Made by a program: the position numbers and the translations under genes. Under the pieces are notes generated by a model, which saw only the letters and a program-made list of their open reading frames with translations, was not told the DNA's origin and did no database searches. Below are positions 25,757 through 36,743 of a stretch of DNA of 64,000 bases, piece after piece. This DNA is from UBA7803 sp963822255 (GTDB lineage: Bacteria; Pseudomonadota; Gammaproteobacteria; Pseudomonadales; Azotimanducaceae): assembly GCA_963822255.1 (NCBI GenBank), contig CAWGGV010000002.1, positions 62,001-126,000 of the forward strand, written 5' to 3'. Numbering within the stretch: position 1 is the first letter of the stretch; each line of letters starts with the position of its first letter.

Positions 25757-27028
25757 TCATACCGCTTTCAGGGCCTGGTGGAAGTCGGCGAGGAGGTCCT
25801 CGGCGTCTTCGATGCCGATGGAGACGCGTACCAGGTTGTCGCTGATGCCGAGCTGCTTGCGGCGCTCGAGGGGCACCGACAGGTGGGTCATCGCCGCCGG
25901 GTGCGAGGCCAGGCTCTCGGTGCCGCCGAGGCTGACCGCCAGCTTGACGAGCTGGAGGGCATCGAGGAAGCGGAAGCTCTCCGCTTCGCCGCCTTTGAGT
26001 AGCAGCGAGAACGTGGAGCCGGCGCCCGAGCAGTGGCGGGCATAGATGCGGCCCTGCTCGCTGTCGGGGTCGAGAAAACCGAGGTAGCCGACGCGCTCCA
26101 CCTTCGGGTGGCCGCGCAGGAACTCGCACACCCGGCGGGCGTTGCTTTCCGCGCGCTCCATCCGCAGTGCCACGGTCTCCAGCGAGCGAAGCAGCATCCA
26201 CGAGGTGTGCGGGTCGGTGATGGTGCCGATGGTGTTGCGCAGGGTCATGATCGGCAGAAGGGCTTTGTTGGAGCCGACCACGCCGCCGGCCACCAGATCG
26301 CTGTGGCCGCCGATGTATTTCGTCAGCGAGTAGATGGAGATGTCGGCGCCTTTCATGGTCGGCTGCTGGTAGACCGGCCCGAGGAAGGTGTTGTCCACCA
26401 TGATCAGCGGACGGTCCTCGGCGTCGCCGTACAGCTCGTCGAGCAGGGCCGCGATGCCTTCGATGTCCACCAGCTCGTTGGTGGGGTTGGCCGGGCTCTC
26501 CAGGTAGATGGCGCCGATGCGCCGTTCGGCGCGGGTCTGCTCGAGGATCGCGCGCACGTCCTCGAGGGGCGCGCTGGCGCGGAAGTTGCGGTAGCTGACG
26601 TCGTAGCGGCCGAAGACGGCATCGATCAGCTTTTCGGTGGCGGCATACAGGGGGCCCGAGTGGATGATGGCGTCGCCGGCTCTGACGTGCGCCATCAGCG
26701 CCGTGGTGATGGCCGACATGCCGGTGGAGAAGACGGCGGCGTCCTCGGCGCTCTCCCAGAGGGCCAGACGGTCCTCCAGAATCTCCTGGTCGGGGCCGTT
26801 GAAGCGGCCGTAGACCAGGCCCTCCGAGCCGCCGGGTCGCAGCCCCGTGATGCCTTCGAAGAACCGCTTGCCATCGGCGGCGGAGTCGAACACGAAGGTG
26901 GAGGTGAGGAAGATGGGGGGCTTGAGCGATCCTTCGGACAGCCGGGGGTCATAGCCGTATCCCATCATCAGGGAGCGGGGAGAGAGCTCGTGGTTGCCGA
27001 TGCGCGTGGTGCGGTGCTTGCTCTTCAT
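25757..27028 (-). CDS. Cys/Met-metabolism PLP-dependent enzyme (methionine gamma-lyase / cystathionine synthase family)
   Basis: 423 residues from ATG 27028 with GAGG upstream; an ATG six codons earlier is possible. Fold-type I PLP enzyme. The pyridoxal lysine lies in YSLTKYIGGHSDLV; other family blocks are VYGRFNGPDQEILEDRLA, FSTGMSAITTALMA, LESPANPTNELVDI, VDNTFLGPVYQQP and LAVSLGGTESLASHPAAMTH. Members perform gamma-elimination or gamma-replacement on methionine, cystathionine or O-acylhomoserine; sequence alone does not choose between them, though the extended N-terminal SLKPPIFLTSTFVF and C-terminal ISDNLVRVSIGIED fit gamma-lyases well. Divergent from a membrane protein gene. Confidence 0.9.
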   Translation of the reverse strand: MKSKHRTTRIGNHELSPRSLMMGYGYDPRLSEGSLKPPIFLTSTFVFDSAADGKRFFEGITGLRPGGSEGLVYGRFNGPDQEILEDRLALWESAEDAAVFSTGMSAITTALMAHVRAGDAIIHSGPLYAATEKLIDAVFGRYDVSYRNFRASAPLEDVRAILEQTRAERRIGAIYLESPANPTNELVDIEGIAALLDELYGDAEDRPLIMVDNTFLGPVYQQPTMKGADISIYSLTKYIGGHSDLVAGGVVGSNKALLPIMTLRNTIGTITDPHTSWMLLRSLETVALRMERAESNARRVCEFLRGHPKVERVGYLGFLDPDSEQGRIYARHCSGAGSTFSLLLKGGEAESFRFLDALQLVKLAVSLGGTESLASHPAAMTHLSVPLERRKQLGISDNLVRVSIGIEDAEDLLADFHQALKAV

Positions 27029-27099
27029 GGCCTCAAAACCTCGCATCTGCGTTACACTGGACGCCGGTCATTATGGTCACTCCGGGGGGAGGTAGCCAC

Positions 27100-28146
27100 G
27101 TGGAAACGAATCCGGGATTCGACGCCAACACCACCATCCGCTGGATCAGCGGAGTACTTCAGGACCCACAGGGCACGGCGCGGGCGTACCGGGAAACTCA
27201 GCCTCCGTGGCAGGCGACGTTGATGCAGATCACCCTGCCGGCGTTCGTGCTGTCCGCTGTCGCGGGTTTCGTGCTGTCGTTGCTGTTCCACCGATCCTTC
27301 ATGTTCGGCGGTATGGCCGGCTCGCCGGTCTACTTTCTGATCTCGCTAGCCTGGTCCATCGGCTTTCTGTTCCTGGCGGCCTTCATCTTCGACTTCTTCG
27401 CCGGGGTGTTTCAGGGCAGCCGCAGCTACGATTCGGCCTACGCGGCGCTCTCGCTCGCCGCAGTGCCGTCGCTTGCCGGCGGCGTGCTGAGCCCGCTGCC
27501 GTGGATCGGCTGGCTGATCAGCCTGGTCGCCGGTATCTACTCGCTGGTGCTGCTGTACCGGTTCATCCCGGTGTTCCTGACGGTGCCCGAGGATAAGCGG
27601 GCGGTGCACTATGTGGTGTCGCTGGTGGTCGCCTTCATCGCCGAGGTGATCGTCGCCGCCGTGCTGGCGGCAGCTTTCGCGCCGAGTCTGTCCCACATCG
27701 GGGGGAACACCAGCAGTATCGGCAGCGACGCCGGCAGCGGCGTGCTCGGCGACTTCGAGCGCCAGGCCGACTATGCTGATCAGGCGTCCCAGGACACCTA
27801 CGACCCGCCCGGCGACGGCATCGTGACCGACGCCCAGGTGGCGGCGTACGCCCGGTCGTTGCAGCGCACGGCGGAGCTGCGCCAGCGGCTCGATCACCAC
27901 CTCGGCGCCACGAAGGAAGGCGACAATCCGTCACTTGGCGACATCTTTTCCGGGGTCAAGGACGCCGTGCGCATGGGTACCGCGGAGATGGAAGTGGTGA
28001 AGACGGGCGGCGGCAACTGGGCCGAGCATCAGTGGGTGAAGAACCAGATCGAGGCCGCCCGCGTGCAGAAGGACAGCAGCCCGGCCGTGAAACAGAATTA
28101 CGCCCTGTTTCAGAAATATCAGGACCAGATCGAGAAATACGACTAG
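27100..28146 (+). CDS. Yip1-domain-like integral membrane protein
   Basis: 348 residues from a GTG at 27100, chosen for GGGGGAGG seven bases upstream; an ATG at 27073 is in frame. The N-terminal half looks like bacterial Yip1/DUF1282 proteins, with about five hydrophobic spans: LPAFVLSAVAGFVLSLLF, VYFLISLAWSIGFLFLAAFI, LAAVPSLAGGVLSPLPW, IGWLISLVAGIYSLVLLYRF and VVSLVVAFIAEVIVAAVLAAAF. The C-terminal about 130 residues are soluble, charged and of no recognised domain (segments DQASQDTYDPPGDGIV and ELRQRLDHHLG). Function unknown. Its 3' end faces the barrel-protein gene across a REP-like cluster. Confidence 0.8.
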   Translation: METNPGFDANTTIRWISGVLQDPQGTARAYRETQPPWQATLMQITLPAFVLSAVAGFVLSLLFHRSFMFGGMAGSPVYFLISLAWSIGFLFLAAFIFDFFAGVFQGSRSYDSAYAALSLAAVPSLAGGVLSPLPWIGWLISLVAGIYSLVLLYRFIPVFLTVPEDKRAVHYVVSLVVAFIAEVIVAAVLAAAFAPSLSHIGGNTSSIGSDAGSGVLGDFERQADYADQASQDTYDPPGDGIVTDAQVAAYARSLQRTAELRQRLDHHLGATKEGDNPSLGDIFSGVKDAVRMGTAEMEVVKTGGGNWAEHQWVKNQIEAARVQKDSSPAVKQNYALFQKYQDQIEKYD

Positions 28147-28157
28147 CGAGTACCTGA

Positions 28158-28311
28158 TGTGGGAGCGGCCTTTGGCCGCGATTCGGGAACATCGCGACCG
28201 GGAGGTCGCTCCCACATTGCATGTTAGGATCGCGACCGGGAGGTCGCTCCCACATTGCATGTCAGGATCGCGACCGGGAGGTCGCTCCCACAGGCGGAGT
28301 CGTTCCCACAG
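28158..28311. repeat. REP-like cluster F with a 38-base tandem period
   Basis: One forward GC-stem unit (28159-28183) with a TTTGG loop variant precedes three reverse GCGACC/GGTCGC units starting at 28191, 28229 and 28267, i.e. spaced exactly 38 bases, with near-identical CATTGCATGTYAGG spacers. A degenerate half unit ends near 28311. The cluster fills the gap between the convergent Yip1-like (+) and barrel-protein (-) genes. Confidence 0.87.
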
Positions 28312-28319
28312 AGGTTGCT

Positions 28320-28911
28320 CTAGAACCGCAGCATCACGGCGGCGCTGACGATGTCCAGGTCGGTGTTCTCGATCTCGATGCGCGAGTAGTCGCCGCGCAG
28401 GGTGAGCCCGCCGCCGAGATGGATGTCGACGCCGCCGCCCCAGGTGAAGTCGTCACCGTTGCCGTCCAGTGACGCGCGGAAGCCGCCGCCCGAGGCGTCG
28501 GCCTTGACGTCGTACCAGCTCCAGCCGGCGCGGCCGTAGAGGTCGACTCTGCTCGCCGAGCGGAAGGATCGGGCGCACCGACACCGTCCAGGCGTGCAGA
28601 TCCACGTCGACGTTTACGTTGCGGATGCTGTCCTGCGACTGGGCGAGGCGCTGGTAGTCGGCCTCTACCGCCCAGTACGGACCCAGGCGCAGGCCGCCGA
28701 AGCCGCGGACCATGGCGGCGGCGTCGCCGTAGTGGCCGCTGTCGGACTGGAAGTCGCCGGTGTCCAGGTCGTGGATGTCCAGGGTGTAGGCGCCGGCGCC
28801 GACGCCCAGGTACGGCCCGGGCGGCGAGGCCGCCTCGGCCGGCGTGCAGAGCGACGTGAGCAGCAGGCTGACGGCGCCCGCGGCGCCGGAATATGCAGCG
28901 TGGTGGCGCAT
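28320..28911 (-). pseudogene. Outer-membrane beta-barrel protein, frameshifted
   Basis: From ATG 28911 (GAGGAG upstream) the frame encodes a signal peptide (GAVSLLLTSLCTPAEAA) and PYLGVGAGAYTLDIHDLDTG, the start of an OmpA/OmpW-like eight-strand barrel, to RPILPLGEQS near 28550. Homology-like barrel strands then continue in another frame as VDLYGRAGWSWYDVKAD ... FTWGGGVDIHLGGGLTLRG ... IVSAAVMLRF and a stop at 28320. The final phenylalanine is the expected outer-membrane signature. Deleting one A from CAGAGTCGAC restores EQVDLYG. Total 592 bases leaves a remainder of one. About 196 residues if repaired. Specific role unknown. Confidence 0.82.
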
Positions 28912-28995
28912 CGGTGTCTCCTCGGCAGGTTCTCGTTCGCGGCGGCGCCAGACGAAATCTACCACCGGCGCCTGAACGGCGAATGAATCGCGCTG

Positions 28996-29753
<758 letters not shown>

Positions 29754-29757
<4 letters not shown>

Positions 29758-30704
29758 CGCCGCTCCCTCACCAGATCGACGAAGATGTCCTCGAGCGAGC
29801 TCTGCTCGGTGTGCAGATCCTTGAAGCGGATGCCGGCGGCGTTCAGCTCGCCGAGCAGGGCGGTGATGCCGGTGCGTTCCCCCTGGCCGTCGTAGTCATA
29901 AACCAGCTCGTAACCGCGGGACGCGAGGCTCAGCCCGTGGCGGGCCAGAGTCTCCGGTATCTGCTCCAGAGGCTCCTGCAGCTCCAGGGTGAGCTGCTTG
30001 CGGCCGAGCTTGCGCATGAGCTCCGTCTTGTCCTCCACCAGAATGATGCGGCCGTGATTGATCACGCCGACCCGGTCGGCCATCTCCTCGGCTTCCTCGA
30101 TGTAGTGGGTGGTCAGGATGATGGTCACGCCGGATTCGCGCAGCCGGCGCACCACGTTCCACATGTCGCGCCGCAGCTCCACGTCGACGCCGGCGGTGGG
30201 CTCGTCCAGGAACAGGATCTCCGGCTCGTGGGCCAGCGCCTTGGCGATCAACAGCCGCCGCTTCATGCCGCCGGACAGCTCCATGAGCCGGTTGTTGCGC
30301 TTGTCCCAGAGCGAGAGGTCCTTCAGCACCCGCTCGACGTAGCCGGGGTCCCGGCGCTTGCCGAACAGGCCGCGGCTGAAGCTGACCGTATTCCAGACCT
30401 TCTCGAAGGCGTCGGTGGTGAGCTCCTGGGGCACCAGGCCGATCGTCGCCCGCGCCGCCCGGTACTCGCGGACCACATCGTAGCCGTCGGCCAGCACCCG
30501 GCCGCGGGTCGGATTGACGATGCCGCAGACGACGTTGATGAGGGTGGTCTTGCCTGCGCCGTTGGGGCCGAGCAGGGCGAAGATCTCGCCGCGGCGAATC
30601 TCCAGGTTCACGTCCTCGAGCGCGACGAAGCCACCGGCGTAGGTCTTCGAGAGACCGGAAATGGAAACGGCGGCTGCCGCCGCGGTGCCGTTGCTCTGGC
30701 GCAT
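29754..30704 (-). CDS. ABC-2 type exporter ATP-binding protein (YadG-like)
   Basis: 316 residues from ATG 30704. Walker A GPNGAGKTT, Q-loop GLVPQELTTDAFE, signature LSGGMKRRLLIAKAL, Walker B ILFLDEPTAGVD and H-loop TTHYIEEAEEMADRV are all intact. The C-terminal about 90 residues (LTLELQEPLEQIP ... LEDIFVDLVRERR) are the accessory domain common to YadG/CcmA-like ATPases. Coupled to the permease by a four-base overlap. Divergent from the haloalkane dehalogenase with about 136 bases between the starts, so both promoters must lie there. An open frame to 30821 is extension without a ribosome site. Confidence 0.93.
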
Positions 30705-30840
30705 GCGGGTCCTGGACCTGTGGCCGAAGAGCGCGAGTGTAAAGAGATACGGCAGTCGCGTCTGCGGGTGCGCCTGCGGTCGTCGGCGCCGCCCGGCTTC
30801 TGCTATCGTCGGGGCCCTCATTCAGCCGGGGAGCACGTTC

Positions 30841-31728
30841 ATGATCTCTGAGGAAGAGCCGGCCAAGCGGTACATCGACGTACTCGACAAGCGCATGGCG
30901 TACGTGGAGATGGGCCACGGCAAGCCCATCGTGTTTCAGCACGGCAACCCGACCAGCTCGTATCTGTGGCGGAACGTGATGCCGCACGTGGTCGACCTCG
31001 GGCGTTGCGTGGCCCTGGACCTCATCGGCATGGGGCATTCGGACAAGCTCGACCCCTCCGGCCCGGACCGTTATACCTTCGTCGAGCACCGGCGCTACTT
31101 CGATGCGGCCCTGGATGCGCTGGGAATCTCCGCCGACGTCACGTTCGTCATTCACGACTGGGGCTCGGCGCTGGGCTTCGACTGGGCCAATCGCCACCGC
31201 CACGCGGTGCGCGGCATCTGCTTCATGGAAGCCATCGTGCGGCCCCTTGCCTGGGCGGAGTGGCCGGAAGCGGCCCGCGGGGTGTTCGAGGGCTTCCGCT
31301 CGGAGGCGGGCGAGAAGATGGTGCTCGAGGACAACGTGTTCGTCGAGCGCGTGCTGCCGGGCTCGGTCATTCGCGACCTCACCGCCGCGGAGATGGACGT
31401 CTACCGGGCGCCCTTCCGCGAGCAGGGCGAAGGCCGCCGGCCCACCCTCACCTGGCCGCGTCAGATCCCGCTCGACGGCGAGCCGGCGGACGTGGTCGAG
31501 ATCGCCCAGAGCTACGCCGACTGGTTGGCCGAGTGCGAGATTCCGAAGCTGTTCGTCAACGCCGACCCCGGAGCCATTCTGGTGGGCGCCCAGCGGGAGT
31601 TCTGCCGGCGCTGGCCGAACCTCACCGAGGTCACGGTGCCGGGCATCCACTTCATCCAGGAAGACTCACCGGACCGGATCGGCGAAGCCCTCCGCGACTG
31701 GATGGAGGCCAACGCCCTGGCCGGCTGA
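30841..31728 (+). CDS. Haloalkane dehalogenase, HLD-II (DhaA/LinB) type
   Basis: 295 residues, the same length as DhaA. Hydrolyses carbon-halogen bonds of haloalkanes to alcohols through an alkyl-enzyme ester. All expected residues are present: halide-stabilising N36 in QHGNPTSSYLWRN, nucleophile D106 and halide-binding W107 in VIHDWGSALGF, catalytic acid E130 in CFMEAIVRP, which marks subfamily II, and base H270 in GIHFIQEDSP. The absence of a signal peptide fits a cytoplasmic enzyme. ATG 30841 has GGGGAG upstream. It stands alone, divergent from an ABC exporter, with no halo-acid dehalogenase or alcohol dehydrogenase next to it. Confidence 0.94.
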   Translation: MISEEEPAKRYIDVLDKRMAYVEMGHGKPIVFQHGNPTSSYLWRNVMPHVVDLGRCVALDLIGMGHSDKLDPSGPDRYTFVEHRRYFDAALDALGISADVTFVIHDWGSALGFDWANRHRHAVRGICFMEAIVRPLAWAEWPEAARGVFEGFRSEAGEKMVLEDNVFVERVLPGSVIRDLTAAEMDVYRAPFREQGEGRRPTLTWPRQIPLDGEPADVVEIAQSYADWLAECEIPKLFVNADPGAILVGAQREFCRRWPNLTEVTVPGIHFIQEDSPDRIGEALRDWMEANALAG

Positions 31729-31737
31729 CCGCCGGCA

Positions 31738-31814
31738 ACGACCTGTGAGCGCGACCTTGTGAGAGCGACCTTGTGGGAGGCGACCTTGTGGCAGCGACCT
31801 CCCGGTCGCGATCC
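31738..31814. repeat. REP-like cluster G (degenerate forward half units)
   Basis: Four left half units of the form TGNGAGCGACCTTG, several with small indels (for example GTGGGAGGCGACC and GTGGCAGCGACC), end in one complete forward hairpin at about 31790-31814 (GCAGCGACCTCCCGGTCGCGATCC). Located between the convergent ends of the haloalkane dehalogenase and the serine hydrolase genes. It is the most decayed cluster in the window. Confidence 0.75.
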
Positions 31815-31837
31815 TCCTCTGGGCTCCTCAGATCCTC

Positions 31838-33052
31838 TCAGGGCCTCTCAATAGCCGAATAGACAATGTTCTTCAACTGCCCCCGGAAGTTGAACGTGGC
31901 CGACGGCATGAGCTGGGTCATGAACACCACCGCCAGATCCTCGCGGGGGTCTACCCAGAAGATGGTGGAGGCAGCGCCGCCCCAGAAATAGTCACCCTCG
32001 CCGAGGGTGCCGGTGGCCACCTCGGAGAGCGTCATGGCGAAGCCGAGGCCGAAGCCGGTGCCTTCGTAGGCGGTCTCGGAGAAGGCGCCCACGGCCATCT
32101 CGGTGAGGTCGCGTCCACCGGCCAGGTGATTGCGGCTCATCAGCTCCAGGGTTCGCCGGCCGATGATCCGCTCGCCGTCGAGGCTGCCGCCGGCGCGCAG
32201 CATCTCGCAGAAGCGCAGGTAATCGGCGGTGGTGCCGACCAGCCCGCCGCCGCCGGAGAAAAACGTCGGCTGGCGCGCGTACGTGCTCGCCATGGGATCG
32301 TCGATGAGCTTCAGCGTCTTGTCGCGGTTGCGCTGGTAGTTGGCGGCGAACCGCTCCGCCTGGTCCGGCGTGATGTGGAACGCCGTGTCCTTCATTCCCA
32401 GCGGCTCGAAGATGTGGGTACGGAAGTAGGCGTCCAGCGGCATCCCGGAGAGCAGTTCCACCAGGCGGCCGCAGACGTCGGTGGCGTAGGAATACATCCA
32501 GCGCTGCCCGGGCGAGTAGTGCAGGGGCACCTGGGTCAGCTTGTCGACGAAGGTCTCGAGGGTCTCTCCCTGACTGCGGCGCACGTCCAGTGCCTGGTAG
32601 ACCTTGTCCACCGGGTGGGAGGTGGCGCCGTAGGACAATCCGGCGGTATGGCTCAGCATGTCCCGGAAGGTGATGGGCCGGTCGGCAGCGCGGGTCTCCA
32701 TGGCATCGCCCTCGCCGGACACCCAGACCCGCGCGTCCTTCCAGGCGGGCACCAGCCGGTGCACCGGATCGTTGAGCTGGAACAGGCCGCGCTCGTAGAG
32801 CTGCATCAGCGCCACGGAGGTGATCGGCTTGGTCATGGAGTAGATGCGGAAGACCGTGTCGTCGGTCATGGGCGCCTGGCGTTCCAGGTCCCGCAGGCCC
32901 AGTGAGCTCCAGTGCGCCAGCTGCCCGTGGCGGGAGACCGCCACCTGACAGCCGGCGATCTTGCCGGGCTCCACGTATTGCCTGCTCAGGTGCTCGTCGA
33001 TGCGCGCCAGCCGCGCGGCCGAGAATCCGGCTTTTTCGGGTGCCGTGTCCAC
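31838..33052 (-). CDS. Class C beta-lactamase-like serine hydrolase (esterase/transpeptidase fold)
   Basis: 404 residues from a GTG with GGGGAG upstream. Catalytic Ser-X-X-Lys is SMTK near residue 72 (FRIYSMTKPITSVALM), and the second-box tyrosine is in RWMYSYATDVCGRLVE. A GGAAST-like block (FWGGAASTIFWVDP) provides the third element, replacing the KTG triad. No signal peptide, unlike true AmpC, so an esterase of the EstB/LovD type is more likely than a beta-lactamase. Follows divergently from the ECF sigma factor gene with about 100 bases between starts; a regulatory link is possible but not shown. Confidence 0.9.
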   Translation of the reverse strand: MDTAPEKAGFSAARLARIDEHLSRQYVEPGKIAGCQVAVSRHGQLAHWSSLGLRDLERQAPMTDDTVFRIYSMTKPITSVALMQLYERGLFQLNDPVHRLVPAWKDARVWVSGEGDAMETRAADRPITFRDMLSHTAGLSYGATSHPVDKVYQALDVRRSQGETLETFVDKLTQVPLHYSPGQRWMYSYATDVCGRLVELLSGMPLDAYFRTHIFEPLGMKDTAFHITPDQAERFAANYQRNRDKTLKLIDDPMASTYARQPTFFSGGGGLVGTTADYLRFCEMLRAGGSLDGERIIGRRTLELMSRNHLAGGRDLTEMAVGAFSETAYEGTGFGLGFAMTLSEVATGTLGEGDYFWGGAASTIFWVDPREDLAVVFMTQLMPSATFNFRGQLKNIVYSAIERP

Positions 33053-33152
33053 GATGCTTCTCCCCGGATGAGTCGAGCCGTCAAGATTACCTGAATCCGA
33101 TCGCCGAGTTGGATCGTATTTTCTCCGTCGATTGGCGCAGTATCATCCAACC

Positions 33153-33692
33153 ATGACCACTGACAGCAGAGCGCAAGCGGAGCTGCTCGGCCGCGCCGGT
33201 CTCGGTGACCGTGCGGCGTTCGGACAGTTCTACGACGCCACCGCCGGCCAGGTGTTCGCCCTGGGTCTGAGGATGCTCGGCGATCGCGCCCGGGCGGAAG
33301 ATCTGCTGCAGGACACCTATCTGCGGGCGTGGTACCGGGCCGTCGATTACCACCCCGGCAAGGGGGAGCCGCTGGCGTGGCTGGTGGCCATCGCCCGCAA
33401 CCGCGCCATCGACATCGGCCGCAGCGCCAGCGAGCGGGCTCTGCCGCTGGACGGCGTGCTGGAGGAAGCGAGCGGCTCGGGGATCGCCGACGTCGCCGAC
33501 CGGCAGGGCGATGACCAGCTGCATCGCTGCCTCGGACAGCTCGACGCGGCTCAGCGCCAGAGCATCTTCTGCGCGTTCTTCCATGGCCTCAGCCACAGTG
33601 AGATCGCTCAGCGGTTCAGCGAACCCATCGGCACGGTCAAGACCCGGATCCGCCGCGGGCTGGCGAGCCTCAAGCAGTGTCTGGAAACATGA
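33153..33692 (+). CDS. ECF-type RNA polymerase sigma factor
   Basis: 179 residues from ATG 33153 (a TTG at 33132 is in frame). Region 2 is FGQFYDATAGQVFALGLRML ... AEDLLQDTYLRAWYRA, and region 4 is LSHSEIAQRFSEPIGTVKTRIRRGL, the DNA-binding helix-turn-helix for the -35 element. Style fits SigK-like ECF factors paired with RskA-type anti-sigma proteins. The stop overlaps the start of the anti-sigma gene (ATGA), giving coupled synthesis. Controls an unknown regulon in response to an envelope signal; autoregulation is common for such pairs. Confidence 0.92.
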   Translation: MTTDSRAQAELLGRAGLGDRAAFGQFYDATAGQVFALGLRMLGDRARAEDLLQDTYLRAWYRAVDYHPGKGEPLAWLVAIARNRAIDIGRSASERALPLDGVLEEASGSGIADVADRQGDDQLHRCLGQLDAAQRQSIFCAFFHGLSHSEIAQRFSEPIGTVKTRIRRGLASLKQCLET

Positions 33693-34390
33693 AGTACGAC
33701 GACCCCGACCTCCTCGACGCTTTGGCGGCCGAATACGTGGTGGGGACCTTGCGCGGGGCGTCGCGCCGGCGGTTCGAGCGCCTGTTGCGGGAGTCCGTGG
33801 ACGCGCGCGCCGCGGTGAGCCAATGGGAAGCCCTGCTCGGTGGTCTCGGCCGGATGGTTGCGGCCGAGCCGCCTCCGGCGCGGGTCTGGCAGCAGATCGA
33901 CTCCCGCATCGCTGGTGAGCCGAAGCCCGCCGGCTGGTGGCGGTCGCTGCGTTTCTGGCAGGTGTGGGGGATGGGCGCCACGGCGGCGCTGGTTGCGCTC
34001 GCGATCGCCGTCAGCGTGCCGTCGCCGGCACCCCAACCTTTGCCGGCGACGGGCCAGGTCGCCGTCGTCGAGAACCAGCAGAACCAACCGATGTGGGTGA
34101 TCACCATCAATCCGGCCGCCCGCAGCCTGAGCGCCCGAGCCGTCAACGCCCAGGCCGCCGCCGTGGATCGAGCCTACGAGCTGTGGATGCTGCCGAAGAG
34201 CGGGCCGCCGCGCTCGCTCGGTCTGCTGCCGGTGAACGGCGGGGTGGCGCACCGGCAGATTCCGCCGGGGCTGCTGGCGCTGCTCGGCCAGGCCCAGGGT
34301 CTGGCCATCAGCCTGGAGCCCGCCGGCGGCTCGCCCACCGGTCACGCCACCGGGCCCGTGCTGTATCAGGCGCCCATCGTCGAGCTGTAG
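33689..34390 (+). CDS. RskA-type anti-sigma factor (membrane-anchored)
   Basis: 233 residues from ATG 33689, overlapping the sigma factor stop by four bases; GTG at 33677 is an alternative. N-terminal anti-sigma domain LLDALAAEYVVGTLRGASRRRFERLL fits the zinc-less YxLGTL-type motif. One transmembrane span (about residues 99-115, GATAALVALAIAVSVP) separates it from a periplasmic RskA domain with AYELWMLPKSGPPRSLGLLP and GLAISLEPAGGSPTG. Holds the ECF sigma factor at the inner membrane until regulated proteolysis or another signal frees it (family knowledge). Confidence 0.9.
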   Translation: MKYDDPDLLDALAAEYVVGTLRGASRRRFERLLRESVDARAAVSQWEALLGGLGRMVAAEPPPARVWQQIDSRIAGEPKPAGWWRSLRFWQVWGMGATAALVALAIAVSVPSPAPQPLPATGQVAVVENQQNQPMWVITINPAARSLSARAVNAQAAAVDRAYELWMLPKSGPPRSLGLLPVNGGVAHRQIPPGLLALLGQAQGLAISLEPAGGSPTGHATGPVLYQAPIVEL

Positions 34391-34464
34391 CGTCGGCGAC
34401 CGCTGCACAATGCATGTCGTGGCGGATTGCAGCACAATACGGCGCATTCCGAGATGGAGGCGCC

Positions 34465-35726
34465 ATGAGTCGAAAACCCACCCTCCACGTGCCGCCGACA
34501 CCGGCGCGCCCCGGGGAGGAGCCGGATTTCAGCTACGTGCTCACCTCGCCGGCGGGCGAGGTCGACCGCCCCGAGACCTCCGCCCGCGTCCGCGACATGG
34601 TGCATCTCTCCGAGCAGCTCATCCGCGTGCTCGACGACGATCACGAGGACAAGGGGCCCTGGAACCCGCACCTCGACGAGCACGACCTGCAGGTGGGTCT
34701 GCGCCACATGCTGCTAACCCGCCTGTTCGACGAGCGCATGCTGAGGATGCAGCGTCAGGGCCGGATATCCTTCTATATCCAGTCGCTGGGCGAAGAAGCC
34801 GTGTCGGTGGCGGCCGCCCAGGCGCTGGCCCCGTCGGACATGTTGTTTCCCCACTACCGCACTCAGGGCCTGCAGATCGCCCGCGGCCGCAACCCGCTGG
34901 ACCTCATGTGTCAGTGCCTGTCGAATTCCCGCGACATGTGCAAGGGCCGGCAGATGCCCATCATGTACCACTGGGCACGGGGCAACATCTTCTCGGTGTC
35001 CGGCAACCTGACGGTGCAGTTTCCCCATGCGGTGGGCTGGGCGATGGCCGCAGCGATCAAAGGCGAGGACGACGTGGCCGCGGCCTGGATCGGCGAAGGC
35101 TCCACCGCCGAGGCCGACTTCCACCACGCTATGACCTTCGCGGCCGTCTACCGGGCGCCGGTGCTGCTGAACGTCGTCAACAACCAATGGGCCATCTCCA
35201 CCTTCCAGGGCTTCGCCGGCGGTGAGCGTCGCACCTTCGCCGCGCGCGGGCCCGGCTACGGGATCGCCGCGCTGCGGGTGGACGGCAACGACTTTCTGGC
35301 CGTCTACGCGGTGACCCGCTGGGCTGCAGAGCGGGCCCGTCGGGGCTTCGGCCCGACCTTGATCGAGCACGTCACCTACCGCACGGGCGCGCACTCCACC
35401 AGCGATGATCCGTCCCGCTACCGGCCACGCAACGAGGGGCAGGCCTGGCCGCTGGGCGATCCGGTGGAACGGCTGAAGCAGCACATGATCGCCGAAGGCT
35501 GGTGGTCGGAGCAGCGCCACGACAAGCTGGTCGACGAGCTGCGCGACTACGTCACCGAGTGCTGGGAGGAAGCCTGCAGCTACGGCACCATGACCGAGGG
35601 GCCGTTCCTCGACAAGAACGAGCTGTTCGAGGACGTCTACAAGGACATGCCGATCCACCTGGTCGAGCAGAGAGAGGCGCTACGGGCGCTGGAAAGCGGG
35701 GAGGGAGCAGACGGGGAGTCCAGCTA

Positions 35727-35727
<1 letters not shown>
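34465..35727 (+). CDS. bkdA1: Branched-chain 2-oxoacid dehydrogenase E1 alpha subunit
   Basis: 420 residues from ATG 34465 with GGAGG four bases before it. Thiamine-diphosphate-dependent decarboxylase half of the complex that oxidises 2-oxoisovalerate and related acids from Val, Leu and Ile. Thiamine-diphosphate motif: GEGSTAEADFHHAM through VLLNVVNNQWAIS (here GEGS replaces GDG). RISFYIQSLGEEAVSVAAA and FPHYRTQGLQIARG are typical of the BkdA1 type rather than pyruvate dehydrogenase. The phosphorylation-loop-like segment YRTGAHSTSDDPSRYR is conserved. Its stop overlaps the bkdA2 GTG. Confidence 0.94.

Positions 35728-36739
<1,012 letters not shown>

Positions 36740-36743
<4 letters not shown>

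Noticed and set aside
31838..33052. Annotation of the serine hydrolase as an antibiotic-resistance AmpC beta-lactamase
   Set aside because: No signal peptide and no KTG box; the family is broad and mostly esterases or peptidases.
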